Positions 44,715 through 54,320 of a DNA stretch of 64,000 nucleotides are shown here, one piece after another. Position numbers and translations under genes: made by a program. Source of the DNA: Acanthosepion lycidas (Eukaryota > Mollusca > Cephalopoda > Sepiida > Sepiidae). The stretch covers positions 107,822,396-107,886,395 of the forward strand of contig OZ010587.1 of the NCBI GenBank assembly GCA_963932145.1. The letters run 5' to 3'. The notes under the pieces were generated by a model. That model saw only the letters and a list, made by a program, of their open reading frames with translations, did no database searches and was not told the DNA's origin. Numbering within the stretch: the first letter of the stretch is position 1; every line of letters begins with the position of its first letter.

Positions 44715-44839
44715 TACAAATGCCAAGGGCTAATTGTTAATTAACATGTAAAGTGAAGCTTGAATTAAATCAACGCAACCCGAACCCCCCCCCCCGCACA
44801 CACACACACACACACTAAGACGCTGAATATAATAATAAT

Positions 44840-45240
44840 AATAATGGCCGCTTAATTGTTTCTAAGTCCAATCCCTGTTTCAGACGCCTGTACAGGCACA
44901 TTTGTGCTTGTTCAATAACCACTAGGCAAGCTTGTGGTTTATATTGCAACTGGTCGAGTGGATCTTAGTTACTGTTTATAGGAGAGAGCCTTTAATCCCA
45001 AACCCTCACTCACGATGACATTTGAATTTGTTCTTGCACACCCATCAACGGGTTGTGAACAGTTCCGTCTATCAAAACTCGCAAGTCATAGTATGGTTTT
45101 CAATCCCTTTGCAAAAGTGCCACACATTAGACTCACCACCCCAGTCCAATAACATCAATAAGTCACCTCCCTGATATTTTGACCATAGTCGGAAGTTTCA
45201 TGGTTAAAATAAACGATATTTCTCACTTAGCTGACTGGTG
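44840..45240 (+). repeat. interspersed repeat, pair with 54500-54990
   Basis: Shared order: AATCCCT-TT-CAGACGC, CATTTGTG, TGTGGTTTATA, CCCTCACTCACGATGAC, GTATGGTTTTC and AGTCACC near the end. 45240-45865 holds only unremarkable sequence. Confidence 0.6.
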
Positions 45241-45868
45241 ACATAGTGTTTGTGTGTGTGTGCGCGTAGTTTGGGGTGAATATAATTAACATGCGTCGGC
45301 TGTTTCTACAAATAGATTTAAAAAATTTCAAATATGTTTAATTCATATTCTGAAACTTTTGTTTCTGTATGCTTACTTCGTTATTTCAATTATCCCGGTT
45401 GGAAAACATTCCAAACACTGATGTCATTTTGCCCGGTCACTGATGATTTTACAAATTCCCGTCTAGCTCGATAAATTCGCGGCTCGATCAAATGACGAAC
45501 TGAAAAAAGCAACGACCGTCATGCTGTTCATTCGAAATCCATCATGATGAAAAGCTATTTCCAGTTGAAATCACTTTTAACACATTTGCCGTTGAAAATT
45601 CAGCGGATCGCTAAATGAGAAAGTACAGCATTGAGCATGCGCGAAACTAAGAGGTTTTCTCTACAAATGTCAAAGTCTATTGAGATCTTGTTCTTTTATA
45701 AACTTACATTTATTTAACTTTGATATTACTTCTAAGTTAGACTGAAATCAGAGACAAATTGATTTAAAACAGAAACCTCCAAAAGAAAAAAGATATGACT
45801 AAATTCGCCCTAGAAATAAAATGAAAAGGTTTTACTTTAATGCACATGTGCAGAGCTCCTTCGCTTGA

Positions 45869-45957
45869 TCTCTCTCTCTCTCTCTCTCTCTCACTCTCTC
45901 TCTCTCTCTCTTTCAATTCATGTCTCAAAATATTGTAAATTTTGCTTCCTCACCCTA

Positions 45958-46005
<48 letters not shown>
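45869..46005. repeat. (TC)n and (TA)n microsatellites
   Basis: TC run 45869-45911 and TA run 45957-46005. Confidence 0.95.
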
Positions 46006-46008
<3 letters not shown>

Positions 46009-46149
46009 GAGTTATGTGGATATGCTTTTGTGATCCTGGGTGTCATGCTTTTGCGATAATCAGACAAACTGTTTTATTTCTTGAAACTGGGTCTATTTAT
46101 GCTTGTTTAATCATGCGTATATATATTTACTCAAATACATGGATTTGAA

Positions 46150-46476
46150 TCTGCGCCTAGTCACGAATTGCTATTATGGATGTAATTTAATTAGTTTCTC
46201 TAAATTATTAGTACAACTATAGCTAAGTTGTACTAGTAATCTAGAGAAAATAATTAAATCGCACAGCAATAAAACATTAAAATTATATAACAATAATAAC
46301 TGTAATTCTAGTGCTGATTCTAATTTTTCTCGTATAACTAACCTATGTAATTGTAGGAATCCTGTCCAATGCCCTTTATCTGACAAGTGCTTAACGAAAT
46401 CCCTTGTGTACATGTGCTCTATTTCTTCAATTGAAAATGCCACCCGCAGAAACTTTTTACTCTTTGATTTAAATTA
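46150..46476 (+). pseudogene. Penelope-like element C-terminal fragment (CNCR motif upstream of GIY-YIG)
   Basis: Plus frame: GCNLISFSKLLVQL, one stop, LSCTSNLEKIIKSHSNKTLK, then TNLCNCRNPVQCPLSDKCLT followed by KSLVYMCSIS and a stop. The CNCRN..xCPL.xKCLT pattern with preceding SCT.N.E.II..HN is the conserved linker immediately N-terminal to the GIY-YIG domain in Penelope-like elements. The nuclease domain itself is missing. One in-frame stop. The minus-strand ORF here is a shadow. Confidence 0.7.
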
Positions 46477-46689
46477 AATTTTAATTTGAACAAGGGAATG
46501 ATTCTTATCCAAAATATAGGAGAAACCCAGAAGACGGAGGTCACATCGTCAAGATCAAAATGAGACCAGCTGAGCAAAACATCTGCTTATCAATTCATTC
46601 AATCAAGTATTGCATCAAATATAAATCAGATGGGTCAGATCAAGCTATTTTTGTACAAACCCTCCTCTGATTTGTTTTCCTTTTGATTT

Positions 46690-46694
<5 letters not shown>

Positions 46695-46751
<57 letters not shown>
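46695..46751. repeat. (TA)n microsatellite
   Basis: TA run adjoining the family 2 palindrome. Confidence 0.95.
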
Positions 46752-46756
<5 letters not shown>

Positions 46757-47005
46757 TAATAAAAAACAGACCACTTTAAGGTACATTACAATAATTTATT
46801 TCACCAAAATACTTTTAAAGGAATCCGGATCATCGATCCGGAGTCCTTTAAAAGGATTTTAGTGAAATAAATTATTGTAATGGTACCTTAAAGTGGTCTG
46901 TTTTTCATTAAATATTAGCTCTGGATTCACATTGAGCTCTCAGGATTTCATCCTCCTTGGAATTACCCATACGGTTTACCAAGTTCTTCGTAACTTAAAT
47001 ATATA
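46757..47005. repeat. family 2 palindrome, centre ~46834
   Basis: Arms (ACAGACCACTTTAAGG...GGATCAT and CGATCCGGAGTCC...CTTAAAGTGGTCTGTT) of about 75 bp; the right arm continues to 47005 (TTAGCTCTGGATTCACATTG, CTCCTTGGAATTACCCATAC). The arms meet inside the CTGATGA box, which survives only as GATGA/GAT. Confidence 0.85.
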
Positions 47006-47029
47006 TAATCAAGTTCAGCCCATGAAAGA

Positions 47030-47427
47030 CAGAAAAGCGACTGAGAGGTTACTGGGTGTGGTAGAGTTAGAAACAGAAACATTGCTAAAAGTCGAGAATA
47101 ATGACAAGAGTAATCCGGAGGACAGGGTCTCGGGACATAGCCATAGGAACATTTGCTGACACTTTTCGCTGTTGTTCTTCCTCTCTTAGTCGGTCAATAT
47201 GACTGATTTCGAATTTTCTGGTCCCACTCTGACACAAATATCTCCAGGGTAACTCTATCGAAGTTATTATGAGACACATTGACAGCTGAGGTGTTACACT
47301 TTAGCTTGTCTCTATACCTGAGCCACGACCGTCCAACAGCTCTTTGTCCACTCTCAAGCTGGCTATACATGAGGACCTTAGGTATTCTGTCGTCATTTAT
47401 CCTTGCAACATCACCGGCCCAGCGACT
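47030..47427 (-). pseudogene. LINE (RTE/Jockey-like) reverse transcriptase C-terminus
   Basis: Minus frame AGDVARINDDRIPKVLMYSQ then LESGQRAVGRSWLRYRDKLK and CNTSA, continuing to FVSEWDQKIRNQS. Same family as 8335-8830 (RWAGHVIRMSDDRMPKVLM). Frame breaks and stops present. Confidence 0.75.
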
Positions 47428-47522
47428 GCATCATATGTCCTCCGACAGGAATCGAACCTGTATCCTACACGGAACCGCCATATAGTCTGACGTGCTATAC
47501 CATTTAGCTACAGAGGAAGCGT
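47428..47522 (-). repeat. tRNA-derived SINE fragment
   Basis: TCCTCCGACAGGAATCGAAC and TATAGTCTGACGTGCTATAC match the 3275-3420 SINE; inserted at the end of the LINE fragment. Confidence 0.7.
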
Positions 47523-48180
47523 CTGGTTATTTCTTAAAAGATATCGGATTTGATGGCCATAAAAAATTGTACTTCTTTATACAAATACATAGGTACAGGT
47601 GTGTATTCATGTGTTTTATGTTGTACTCTCTCATAAGAAGGTGCACAGATTAAGCGTTGTGTATATATCTGGGGTCACTTGATGGAAAACACTCTTAAGT
47701 GCCCTTTACAGCTACACGATTAGTAATGTAGTACCTGTCAAATATGTGCATAAGTGTTTACGAATACAAATAGATAATTAGATGAATATGGGTCAATATG
47801 TGTGTCTATACATTCCTATGGGTGAACACATTTACGTGAAAACACATATATATGTAGATGTATGCGAATGTGTGTATGGATGTAGGCACATATGTGTAAG
47901 TCTAATTGTATGTGTATATAGAAAAATGTGTATGTATGTAGGTATGGGGATTTGTGTAAGATCACTGGTTTCTCCCTACTCTCTTTTGTTTCCTGCCTCT
48001 CCCTCTTTCTTTATTTCTTTCTCTTGTCCGGTGAATGAGAGATCAACGCTACAACCATCCTATCTCCTAGAGACGTATACCTCCCTCCTTCCTTTCCTAC
48101 TCTGTGTAACTATCTTAAAACACAACTTCCGCTAATCTAATTTCTTTTTCCGGTTGATTCCTGGAAGAATTTTTTAATCT
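47523..48180. other. no supported feature
   Basis: TG/TA-rich degenerate sequence; a 117-residue frame (47782-48135) shows no domain. Confidence 0.4.
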
Positions 48181-48205
48181 AATCATTGTTTTGAAACCGC
48201 AAGTT

Positions 48206-48243
48206 CTGACGAAGTGAAATCGAATTTTATCGGTTTCGCGAAA
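48206..48243 (+). other. CTGACGA-stem-GAAA module
   Basis: CTGACGA (48206-48212), then a 9-bp stem GTGAAATCG/CGGTTTCGC around an AT loop, then GAAA (48240-48243) and ATAT-AAA-ATAT. One extra A follows the first box. Stem I is weak. Confidence 0.4.
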
Positions 48244-48309
48244 TATAAAATATTACCATGGCTTTATGAAATCTGTGATTTTTTAATTAATTATTACTTA
48301 CTCTGTTTA

Positions 48310-48369
48310 CTACATTGTGCTCTCAATATTTATATCCTCCCTGGAATTATCCATACGGATTACCTATTA

Positions 48370-48374
<5 letters not shown>
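48310..48374 (+). repeat. family 2 outer fragment
   Basis: GTGCTCTCAATATTTATATC and CCCTGGAATTATCCATACGG resemble 46930-46985. Confidence 0.55.

Positions 48375-48424
<50 letters not shown>
48375..48424. repeat. (TA)n microsatellite
   Basis: TA run forming the 3' tail of the first SINE-hammerhead unit (minus sense). Confidence 0.95.
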
Positions 48425-48427
<3 letters not shown>

Positions 48428-48565
48428 CATCCACAGACAAACTGTTTCGCTGTATCACAGCTCATCGGTGTTGCTAGGTATCCGATTGCCTCAAGCCGGC
48501 ATCGAAACCCGAATGACTTGGCATTAGTCGGATATTTTACCCCTGAGCTATCAGCGTCCGGTAGA
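48425..48565 (-). repeat. tRNA-derived SINE carrying a hammerhead, unit 1
   Basis: Minus sense: CTGATAGCTCAGGGGTAAAA (A box), CGGGTTTCGATGCCGG (B box), TTGAGGCAATCGGATACC, the hammerhead-like segment and then (TA)n. RNA polymerase III transcription is expected from the tRNA-like head (known for SINEs, not shown here). Confidence 0.75.
48431..48473 (-). ncRNA. type I hammerhead ribozyme, degenerate, copy 1
   Basis: 5' to 3' on minus: stem I strand CAACA, core CCGATGA (48468-48462; consensus CTGATGA), stem II GCTG-TGATA-CAGC, GAAA (48448-48445), stem III ACA-GTT-TGT, cleavage triplet GTC (48438-48436), stem I strand TGTGG (48435-48431). One core base differs from the consensus and stem I has one mismatch. 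Confidence 0.65.
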
Positions 48566-48699
48566 GAGGAAGGCGGATTTTTACGTAGTTATTCTTCGAA
48601 GAAAAACTTTGCAGTATTAGCAGTAGTAGTCATAATTTACAAATTCGCGCTTTCTCCCAAGTGTGCTCGACCGGAATTAAATTTTTCGGGAGCGTATAT

Positions 48700-48815
48700 A
48701 TTGTCATCCACAGACAAACTGTTTCGCTGCATTACAGCTCAGTAGTGTGGCTAGGCATCCGATTGCCTCAAGCTGGGATTGAAACTCGATTCATTTGGCA
48801 TCAGTCGGAGAAAGG
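48700..48815 (-). repeat. tRNA-derived SINE carrying a hammerhead, unit 2
   Basis: Direct copy of unit 1, 277 bp away, with TTGAGGCAATCGGATGCC and the ribozyme segment; the tRNA-like head is only partly present. Confidence 0.7.
48708..48750 (-). ncRNA. type I hammerhead ribozyme, degenerate, copy 2
   Basis: Stem I CCACA (48750-48746) pairs perfectly with TGTGG (48712-48708); stem II GCTG-TAATG-CAGC, GAAA (48725-48722), stem III ACA/TGT and GTC are intact. The first core box reads CTACTGA, two changes from CTGATGA. The two copies are broken at different positions, so the ancestral unit was probably complete. Confidence 0.65.
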
Positions 48816-49683
48816 ATTACAATTTCAGATAGATAGATAGATAGATATATAGATATATATAAAGGAGTACAATTTTTATGGCCATAAAATCCATCTTTTA
48901 TGAAAGAGCAAAGAAAAGGCAAAGAATTATCTCAAAGTACTGTTTGATTTCCTTGATCGAGCTCCATTACAAGAAAATGAAAAGTGAGAATAATTATTTT
49001 CTTTTTTTATATATCTTTTGTAACCTAGAAAATGCAATACTCGCTAGCGGCGTGAAGTAGATAAACCACTGCTAGTGGTGGACTACTTAGACAGCATATT
49101 ACCACCACTTCCTTTCATATTTCATAGACATTCAATGGTATCCATGATTCATTGATAACCGCTGGTATTATATGAATCGCTTTTTGTTCAAGGTCTTTCC
49201 AGGCGAAAAAATGTATGTATTTAATACAACAGTGAAATTTCTCTTGGAAAAAAAAGTAACAGAACGACAAAGACGGAGACGACAAAGCCTATTTCAAGTC
49301 CAGACTGAAGCTTAATTGGCCAAGGTATCGGAGTGCCTCACATGAAAGGCTTGAACAAATAAGACTGCAATCTAAGAAACGAAGTATAAAGGAACTGATT
49401 AATTATACGGTTCATTTTGCTCGGGAACTAATTTTGTCAAAATGCAGATAAATATTTTACTGTAAACGACTAAGTAATCGCACATAAATTTACTAACTTA
49501 AGTTGATTTATCTCCCTTCTTCCAACTACAGATGGGACAGGAAATATATATGTGACAGAAAATATATAAATAAATATACATTGATAATTATTATATGGTT
49601 TGATGTCGGTTTAGAGGAAGAAACAAACATAAACAACGGTTATAATTATTTACCGATAGGAAACGGAGATGCTATATTATGTA
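48816..49683. other. no supported feature
   Basis: AT-rich; short GATA run near 48830; short frames without motifs. Confidence 0.5.
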
Positions 49684-49763
49684 TTAGGTTGGTGCAAAAA
49701 TAATGTCGTTTTCTCACATAAAGTTGAACGTCAAAAAACGACATTATTTTTGCACCAACCTAA
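49684..49763. mobile_element. palindromic mariner MITE, copy h (short form)
   Basis: TTAGGTTGGTGCAAAAATAA ... TTATTTTTGCACCAACCTAA, 80 bp, flanked by TA; the centre (TCTCACATAAAGTTGA) is not self-complementary. Confidence 0.9.
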
Positions 49764-49999
49764 TATTTTAATTTTTTTATATTTCTGGCAATGGTTAACG
49801 AGCTTTGTTGCTTATGTAAGAAATACAATATTCATATAAAGATATATTCTTGTGGCTTTGAGCGTAAGGTAATCAAATATAATCTTTTCAAAATCTAAGT
49901 GTTTTTACTATTAGTCTCCATAAGCTTTGGTCGTATATCAGTCAATTATGCGCCATGTGTGATACACGCATTTCGATACATGACTGATGAGGCAGATTT

Positions 50000-50195
50000 T
50001 TCCCGCGATAAGTTGCCTTTCTGCGGTAGACCAATTGCTATCCAAGGCTATAGAACCCAGTCTGTCCTGTTATTTACCCATTTGTTGGGGGAAGAAGAAA
50101 AGGGTTCATATCTGTCTTAAGGGTATTCACGTAAATGAATTCCACTCAAATTCGAACTCGGTTCTCCGCTAACCATTACACCACCATGCCTCCTC
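50000..50195 (-). repeat. tRNA-derived SINE with central domain
   Basis: CCAATTGCTATCCAAGGCTA, TAGAACCCAGTCTGTCCTG and, antisense, CAAATTCGAACTCGGTTCTC with ACCATTACACCACCATG. Same body as 15440-15667. Confidence 0.75.
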
Positions 50196-50251
50196 ATTCA
50201 TTGTATATACAGTACTTTATAAATATGGTTCTGCTTTTGGGATTTGAATAG

Positions 50252-50975
50252 AGATACTGTCATTATGTACATTATTTACATTATTCGGACTATTGTCCTT
50301 ATCTTTGCCGCCATATTTATCACAACGTTTCAGCTTTCTTCAGGTGGTTGGAATGTCGAACTGAACCCTTTATTTCGCTCACTGGGGTAGACTATTCTAG
50401 TTTTTTGATGGATGTCAGTTATCAATTATCTCCTGTTAATTTCCCTCTCCAAGTTCTCCACTGCTTCTATTGAACTCACACTCTTTGGATCCTGTCACTG
50501 GATCTAACCAACCCCTTTATCCACTGTGCCATGTGTCCTTGAGGACATCTGTGTATGAATTTCTGGGTATTATAAAACTGTCTTCAGCAACCATTTTTAC
50601 CAGTGCTCATATTGCAATTTTTTGCCGTTATCATATCATGTTTTTACCAAAGCTCATATAGCAACTTTGTTATCATTGCTTTTCTCTGGCACTCCTTATT
50701 ACTGGTTCCCATATTGTATTTATTTTTATGTTTGGTCGGCTCAGGAGATTTTTGTGGCCTAGCATATGTGCTGATTCCTTAAGTTTACGAATTTTCCAAT
50801 GGTGTTCCTTGTCTATGATCTCAACATGATCCCACAGAGGATGGTGATCTTCCTTCTCTCTCCATATGTGGTCAGCCACGCCTGACTTTTCTACTTACCC
50901 TCGTGTCACAGCTGTCTAGTGTCCTTGAAGCCTTACCTTAATGTACATAATACCTCATCTCAGAAATTTAGACAG
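50252..50975 (-). mobile_element. Penelope-like element remnant bounded by family 1 ends
   Basis: On the minus strand it opens with CTGTCTAAATTTCTGAGATG (from 50975), runs through a coding fragment, a tRNA-like segment (GGCACAGTGGATAAAGGGG near 50520), and closes with CCACCTGAAGAAAGCTGAAA, CGTTGTGATAAATATGG and the ACATTATTTACATTATTC-type end. It ties the family 1 module to a Penelope-type open frame. Confidence 0.65.
50673..50880 (-). pseudogene. Penelope-like C-terminal coding fragment
   Basis: Frame ADHIWREKEDHHPLWDHVEI then IDKEHHWKIRKLKESAHM, and NIWEPVI-like TIWEPVI before the stop. The ADH.W...H...W..V.I(I/L)D.E..W..RK.KES pattern is the end of GIY-YIG-bearing Penelope-like proteins. 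Only the last ~70 residues remain. Confidence 0.7.
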
Positions 50976-51304
50976 ACTCAGATGCTGTCATATCGACAAT
51001 ATTTTTCAAATTGGTGCTGATAGATCTTTTATGATCTATTGATCTGGAGTTAAAAGAAAGAAGTAACCTGTGTGTTGAATGCGAAAAGTCATTTGAAGGG
51101 AAAGACGTCATGAAAGAGGATTTTACTTTGAAACAGAAAATAACGGAATTGACATTTGATCCCTCTTGAAATAGGCAAAGTTAAGCCCCTTATTAAACAA
51201 ACACACAATCGTCATAGGAAACTATTTGAGTGGATGAGACATTTTATTTTTTATAAAAATCAAGTAAAGTTTTACTTACTAACTACATTCGACAGCAAAC
51301 CCTC

Positions 51305-51420
51305 TGATTAGAAGATTGTAGGTTTTGATGAGCGTAGAACCACCTCTTAACTGTTGTTGTCCACTGTTTCGCCCTGACCCAGGGTGGTAGCAACTGACAG
51401 GGTCATAGTAGGAACAAAAA
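51305..51420 (+). repeat. interspersed repeat, inverted partner of 17635-17765
   Basis: AACCACCTCTTAACTGTTG and GCCCTGACCCAGGGTGGTAG. 50976-51300 and 51420-51750 hold no other feature. Confidence 0.6.
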
Positions 51421-51749
51421 TAGTGATCCCTTAAATAAAACACTATAAAATTATAAAAGGGACCAGCAATAACTTTTATAGTAGAAATACCATCAATGCA
51501 TTTTTATTGATTTGGTTTGGTATCTATCTGCCTGCCGGACTCTTTGTCTCTCTTTATCTTGCTGTCTCTGTCTCTCATTCTCTTTTTTCTAGCATATCTT
51601 TGTTATTGACATGTTTACTATGCATGTATTAACTAATATGACGGTCTTCAAGGCCAAACTATGGTAAAAAAAAACAGGAGCTTATCACCAGCGTAACTTC
51701 AAACCACATTCACTACATCTGCTCCTAATGTTAAATAAGGGCTAAAGAC

Positions 51750-51860
51750 AGGGTACAGATTGCTGTTTTCAAATTCCTGGTAGAGTGAAGTGTGTGTCAG
51801 CTGACCCTACTATACTGTCCAGTCAACAATATCAAAAACAAACAACGCGCATGCTTGAAC
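51750..51860 (-). repeat. mariner-like 5' fragment
   Basis: GTTTTCAAATTCCTGGTAGA and CAAACAACGCGCATGC correspond to the 24770-24930 segment of the mariner remnant. Confidence 0.55.
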
Positions 51861-51865
51861 CTCGA

Positions 51866-51870
<5 letters not shown>

Positions 51871-51922
<52 letters not shown>
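51871..51922. repeat. (TA)n microsatellite
   Basis: TA run at the edge of the family 2 palindrome. Confidence 0.95.
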
Positions 51923-51926
<4 letters not shown>

Positions 51927-52245
51927 TTAAGTACGAAGAACTTGGTAAACCGTATGGGTAATTCCAAGGAGGATGAAATCCTGAGAGCTCAATGTGAATC
52001 CAGAGCTAATATTTAATGAAAAACAGACCACTTTAAAGTACCATTACAATAATTTATTTCACCAAAATCCTTCTAAAGGACTCCGGATCATCAGGTAACA
52101 CTTCCAACATCGAAAAAAAAATCTTTTTTTTTTTTTTTTTTTTTCGATGTTGGAAGTGTTACCTGATGATCCGGAGTCCTTTAGAAGGATTTTGGTGAAA
52201 TAAATTATTGTAATGGTACTTTAAAGTGGTCTGTTTTTCATTAAA
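51923..52245. repeat. family 2 perfect palindrome, centre ~52128
   Basis: Arms 52013-52116 and 52143-52244 are essentially exact reverse complements, separated by an A run and a T run. The left arm extends outward to 51923 (GTACGAAGAACTTGGTAAAC, GAATCCAGAGCTAAT). Each arm contains the hammerhead-like fold described separately. Confidence 0.9.
52157..52215 (+). ncRNA. hammerhead-like fold in family 2 (mirror copy 52042-52100 on minus)
   Basis: Stem I TGTTAC with GTAATG (52157-52162 and 52210-52215), CTGATGA (52163-52169), a long stem II from CCGGAG to TTTTGG with an inner TCCTT/AAGGA, GAAA (52197-52200), and stem III ATA/TAT with a 3-nt loop before a T at the cleavage position. The base of stem II is T opposite T, not the usual G-C, and the triplet is ATT. 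Confidence 0.5.
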
Positions 52246-52247
52246 TT

Positions 52248-52249
<2 letters not shown>

Positions 52250-52315
<66 letters not shown>
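52250..52315. repeat. (TA)n microsatellite
   Basis: TA run. 52320-52790 shows no feature I can support. Confidence 0.95.
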
Positions 52316-52317
<2 letters not shown>

Positions 52318-52794
52318 AAGTGATAGGCAATTACTAGAAAAAGTTGAGTCAATTAAATACAACCCCAGTGAATATGTGCACAGTGACTTAAAAAAAAGGA
52401 GTAAGTGTACAACTAGATAATCAACAGTATACATCACAATCAGAATAGGTTTGATTACAGAGGGAAGGCTGCTTAGACGTAATATATAAGGTCTCAAGTG
52501 GGGAATGGAAAATACCACCCGAGAATGAACAATATAAGTCGCAAACAGATTACATTTAAAACCAGCAACCATTCCTTCGGAGGGAATGCTGATTTCTCTG
52601 GCCATTATTTCAGTATAATTAGCAAAGATCATTTAGATTACCTTTGTACAATTCTTGGAACTGTTTATATAAAGTCTGATCAGTCTTGCCCTGTATGCAA
52701 AAGGAATGGCTTCTAGGTCTAAATATAATCTTTCTGTGATCTTTACTTTTTATTCCCTAGAAGTAAATTATTTTCACACCTTTTTCAGTCGTCG

Positions 52795-53400
52795 AACATA
52801 TATTGGATAGTGGAGTGGTTTCTCCTTGCTTTCACAACAGATACCTTTTCTTTATTATCTGCGAATTTCTATGAGATCTTAGAAAAGAGAGTAGAATGGG
52901 TTCCCATGTCCTTCATTACAGATACCTTTTCTTTATTATATGAAAATTATCACGACTTCTTGGGAAATATAGTTGTTTCTCATTAGAGATACTTTTATTA
53001 TATGTCAATTGCCATGACTTCTTGGGAAAGATACTGAAGTGGTTTCCTATCGCCTTCTCTACAGATTCCCTTTTCTTTGTTATCTGTGAATTATCATGAC
53101 TTCTTGTGAAAGATATTGTAGTGGTTTCCCATTGCCTTCTCTACAGATTCCTTTTCTTTATTATCTGTGAATTGTCATGGCTTCTTGGGAAAGATAGTGG
53201 AGTGGTTTCCCATTGCCTTCTCTACAAATTCCTTTTCTTTATTATCTGTGAATTTTCATGGCTTCTTGGGAAAGATAGTGGAGTGGTTTCTCGTTGCTTT
53301 CTTTATAGATACATTTTCTTTATTATCTATGAATCGCTATGATTTCTTCAGAAATTTTGTGGAGTTCTTTCCCATCGCCTTCTCCTAGAATGGTTTTCAC
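52795..53400 (+). repeat. 81-bp minisatellite
   Basis: GTGGTTTCC(C/T)AT(T/C)GCCTTCTCTAC recurs at 53039, 53121, 53202 and 53283 (81-82 bp), with more diverged units to the left and a partial unit to the right. 81 is a multiple of three, so a repeating frame stays open. The antisense AGAGAAGGCAATGGGAAACC resembles a motif seen at RTE-type LINE 3' ends, which may be its source. Confidence 0.8.
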
Positions 53401-53429
53401 TGTAGTCTAAAGAACGAAATCTATCTTGC

Positions 53430-53580
53430 TATTCATTCCATCGAACTGGTAGGGACGATACGGGTTCATACTTTTCCAGTGATATTTGTGCGAAAGTGTA
53501 CGCAAATGACTAGCGCGAAATTTGAACCCGGATCACCGATTTCACTCTCCGCGCCGATATCCGTTACATCTTTCATAATA
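53430..53580 (-). repeat. tRNA-derived SINE fragment
   Basis: CATACTTTTCCAGTGATATT, GCGAAATTTGAACCCGGATC (antisense B box) and CCGATATCCGTTACA. 53580-54320 holds nothing else I recognise. Confidence 0.55.
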
Positions 53581-54320
53581 ATTATTTGATAACAAAAGGA
53601 TCAAAAAAAGTATTTTTGACCAGGGCGTGCTGAACAATTCTCATCTTGCGCCATTTCCCAGACCATCAAAATTCCTTTTTCGTCTCTGCTGTGGCGGGAT
53701 ATTTCAGTTTCTACCCATGATTACCACCCGCGCTACAAGTCAGTATTTGCCTAAATCATGCTACTGAATACTGATTTTCAAGATATACAAACAGACCCTC
53801 CTCAGTTATCTCTTCATTACATCCATTAGCCTTGTGCCAGACAATGTAATCATCATAAATGTCTATAACTATAATTGTATAGGGGCTAAAGTCATTACCT
53901 TATTCCCAGCGGCACCAAATCGCACAGTCAGATTAAATGTAAAGGCAAACAAGTAAAAAGCCGTATTAGTTGTCTACAGTTTGTGGTAATAACCGACTTT
54001 TACTTTTCTTTCAGTTAAGCGGAAGGAAAGAATGAACAAGATTCTAAATAACTCATGGGATAAGTACAGACTGGTTTATATCTTGGGATTGTTACAAACA
54101 CGAGAGAGAAAAAACACACAAAAAAAACAACCCTCAAATAAGTTCAATTAGATGAGTAAATTTAAGTCTTCTTTGACTGAAGAGCTACTTGATTAACGGA
54201 GACGCCTTGGGACATGAGCATTTCATCAGTACAAAGACTTTTCACGTCAGAGAGAAACTCCGCACTCACGAACAAAACAGAATCGCAGGGAACACAAATC
54301 AAATAAATAGATATCTTATA

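Noticed and set aside
46174-46443. 89-residue minus-strand ORF
   Set aside because: Shadow of the plus-strand Penelope-like CNCR fragment.
47428-47522. Functional tRNA gene
   Set aside because: Clear B box but no cloverleaf arms of proper length, and several diverged relatives with SINE bodies.
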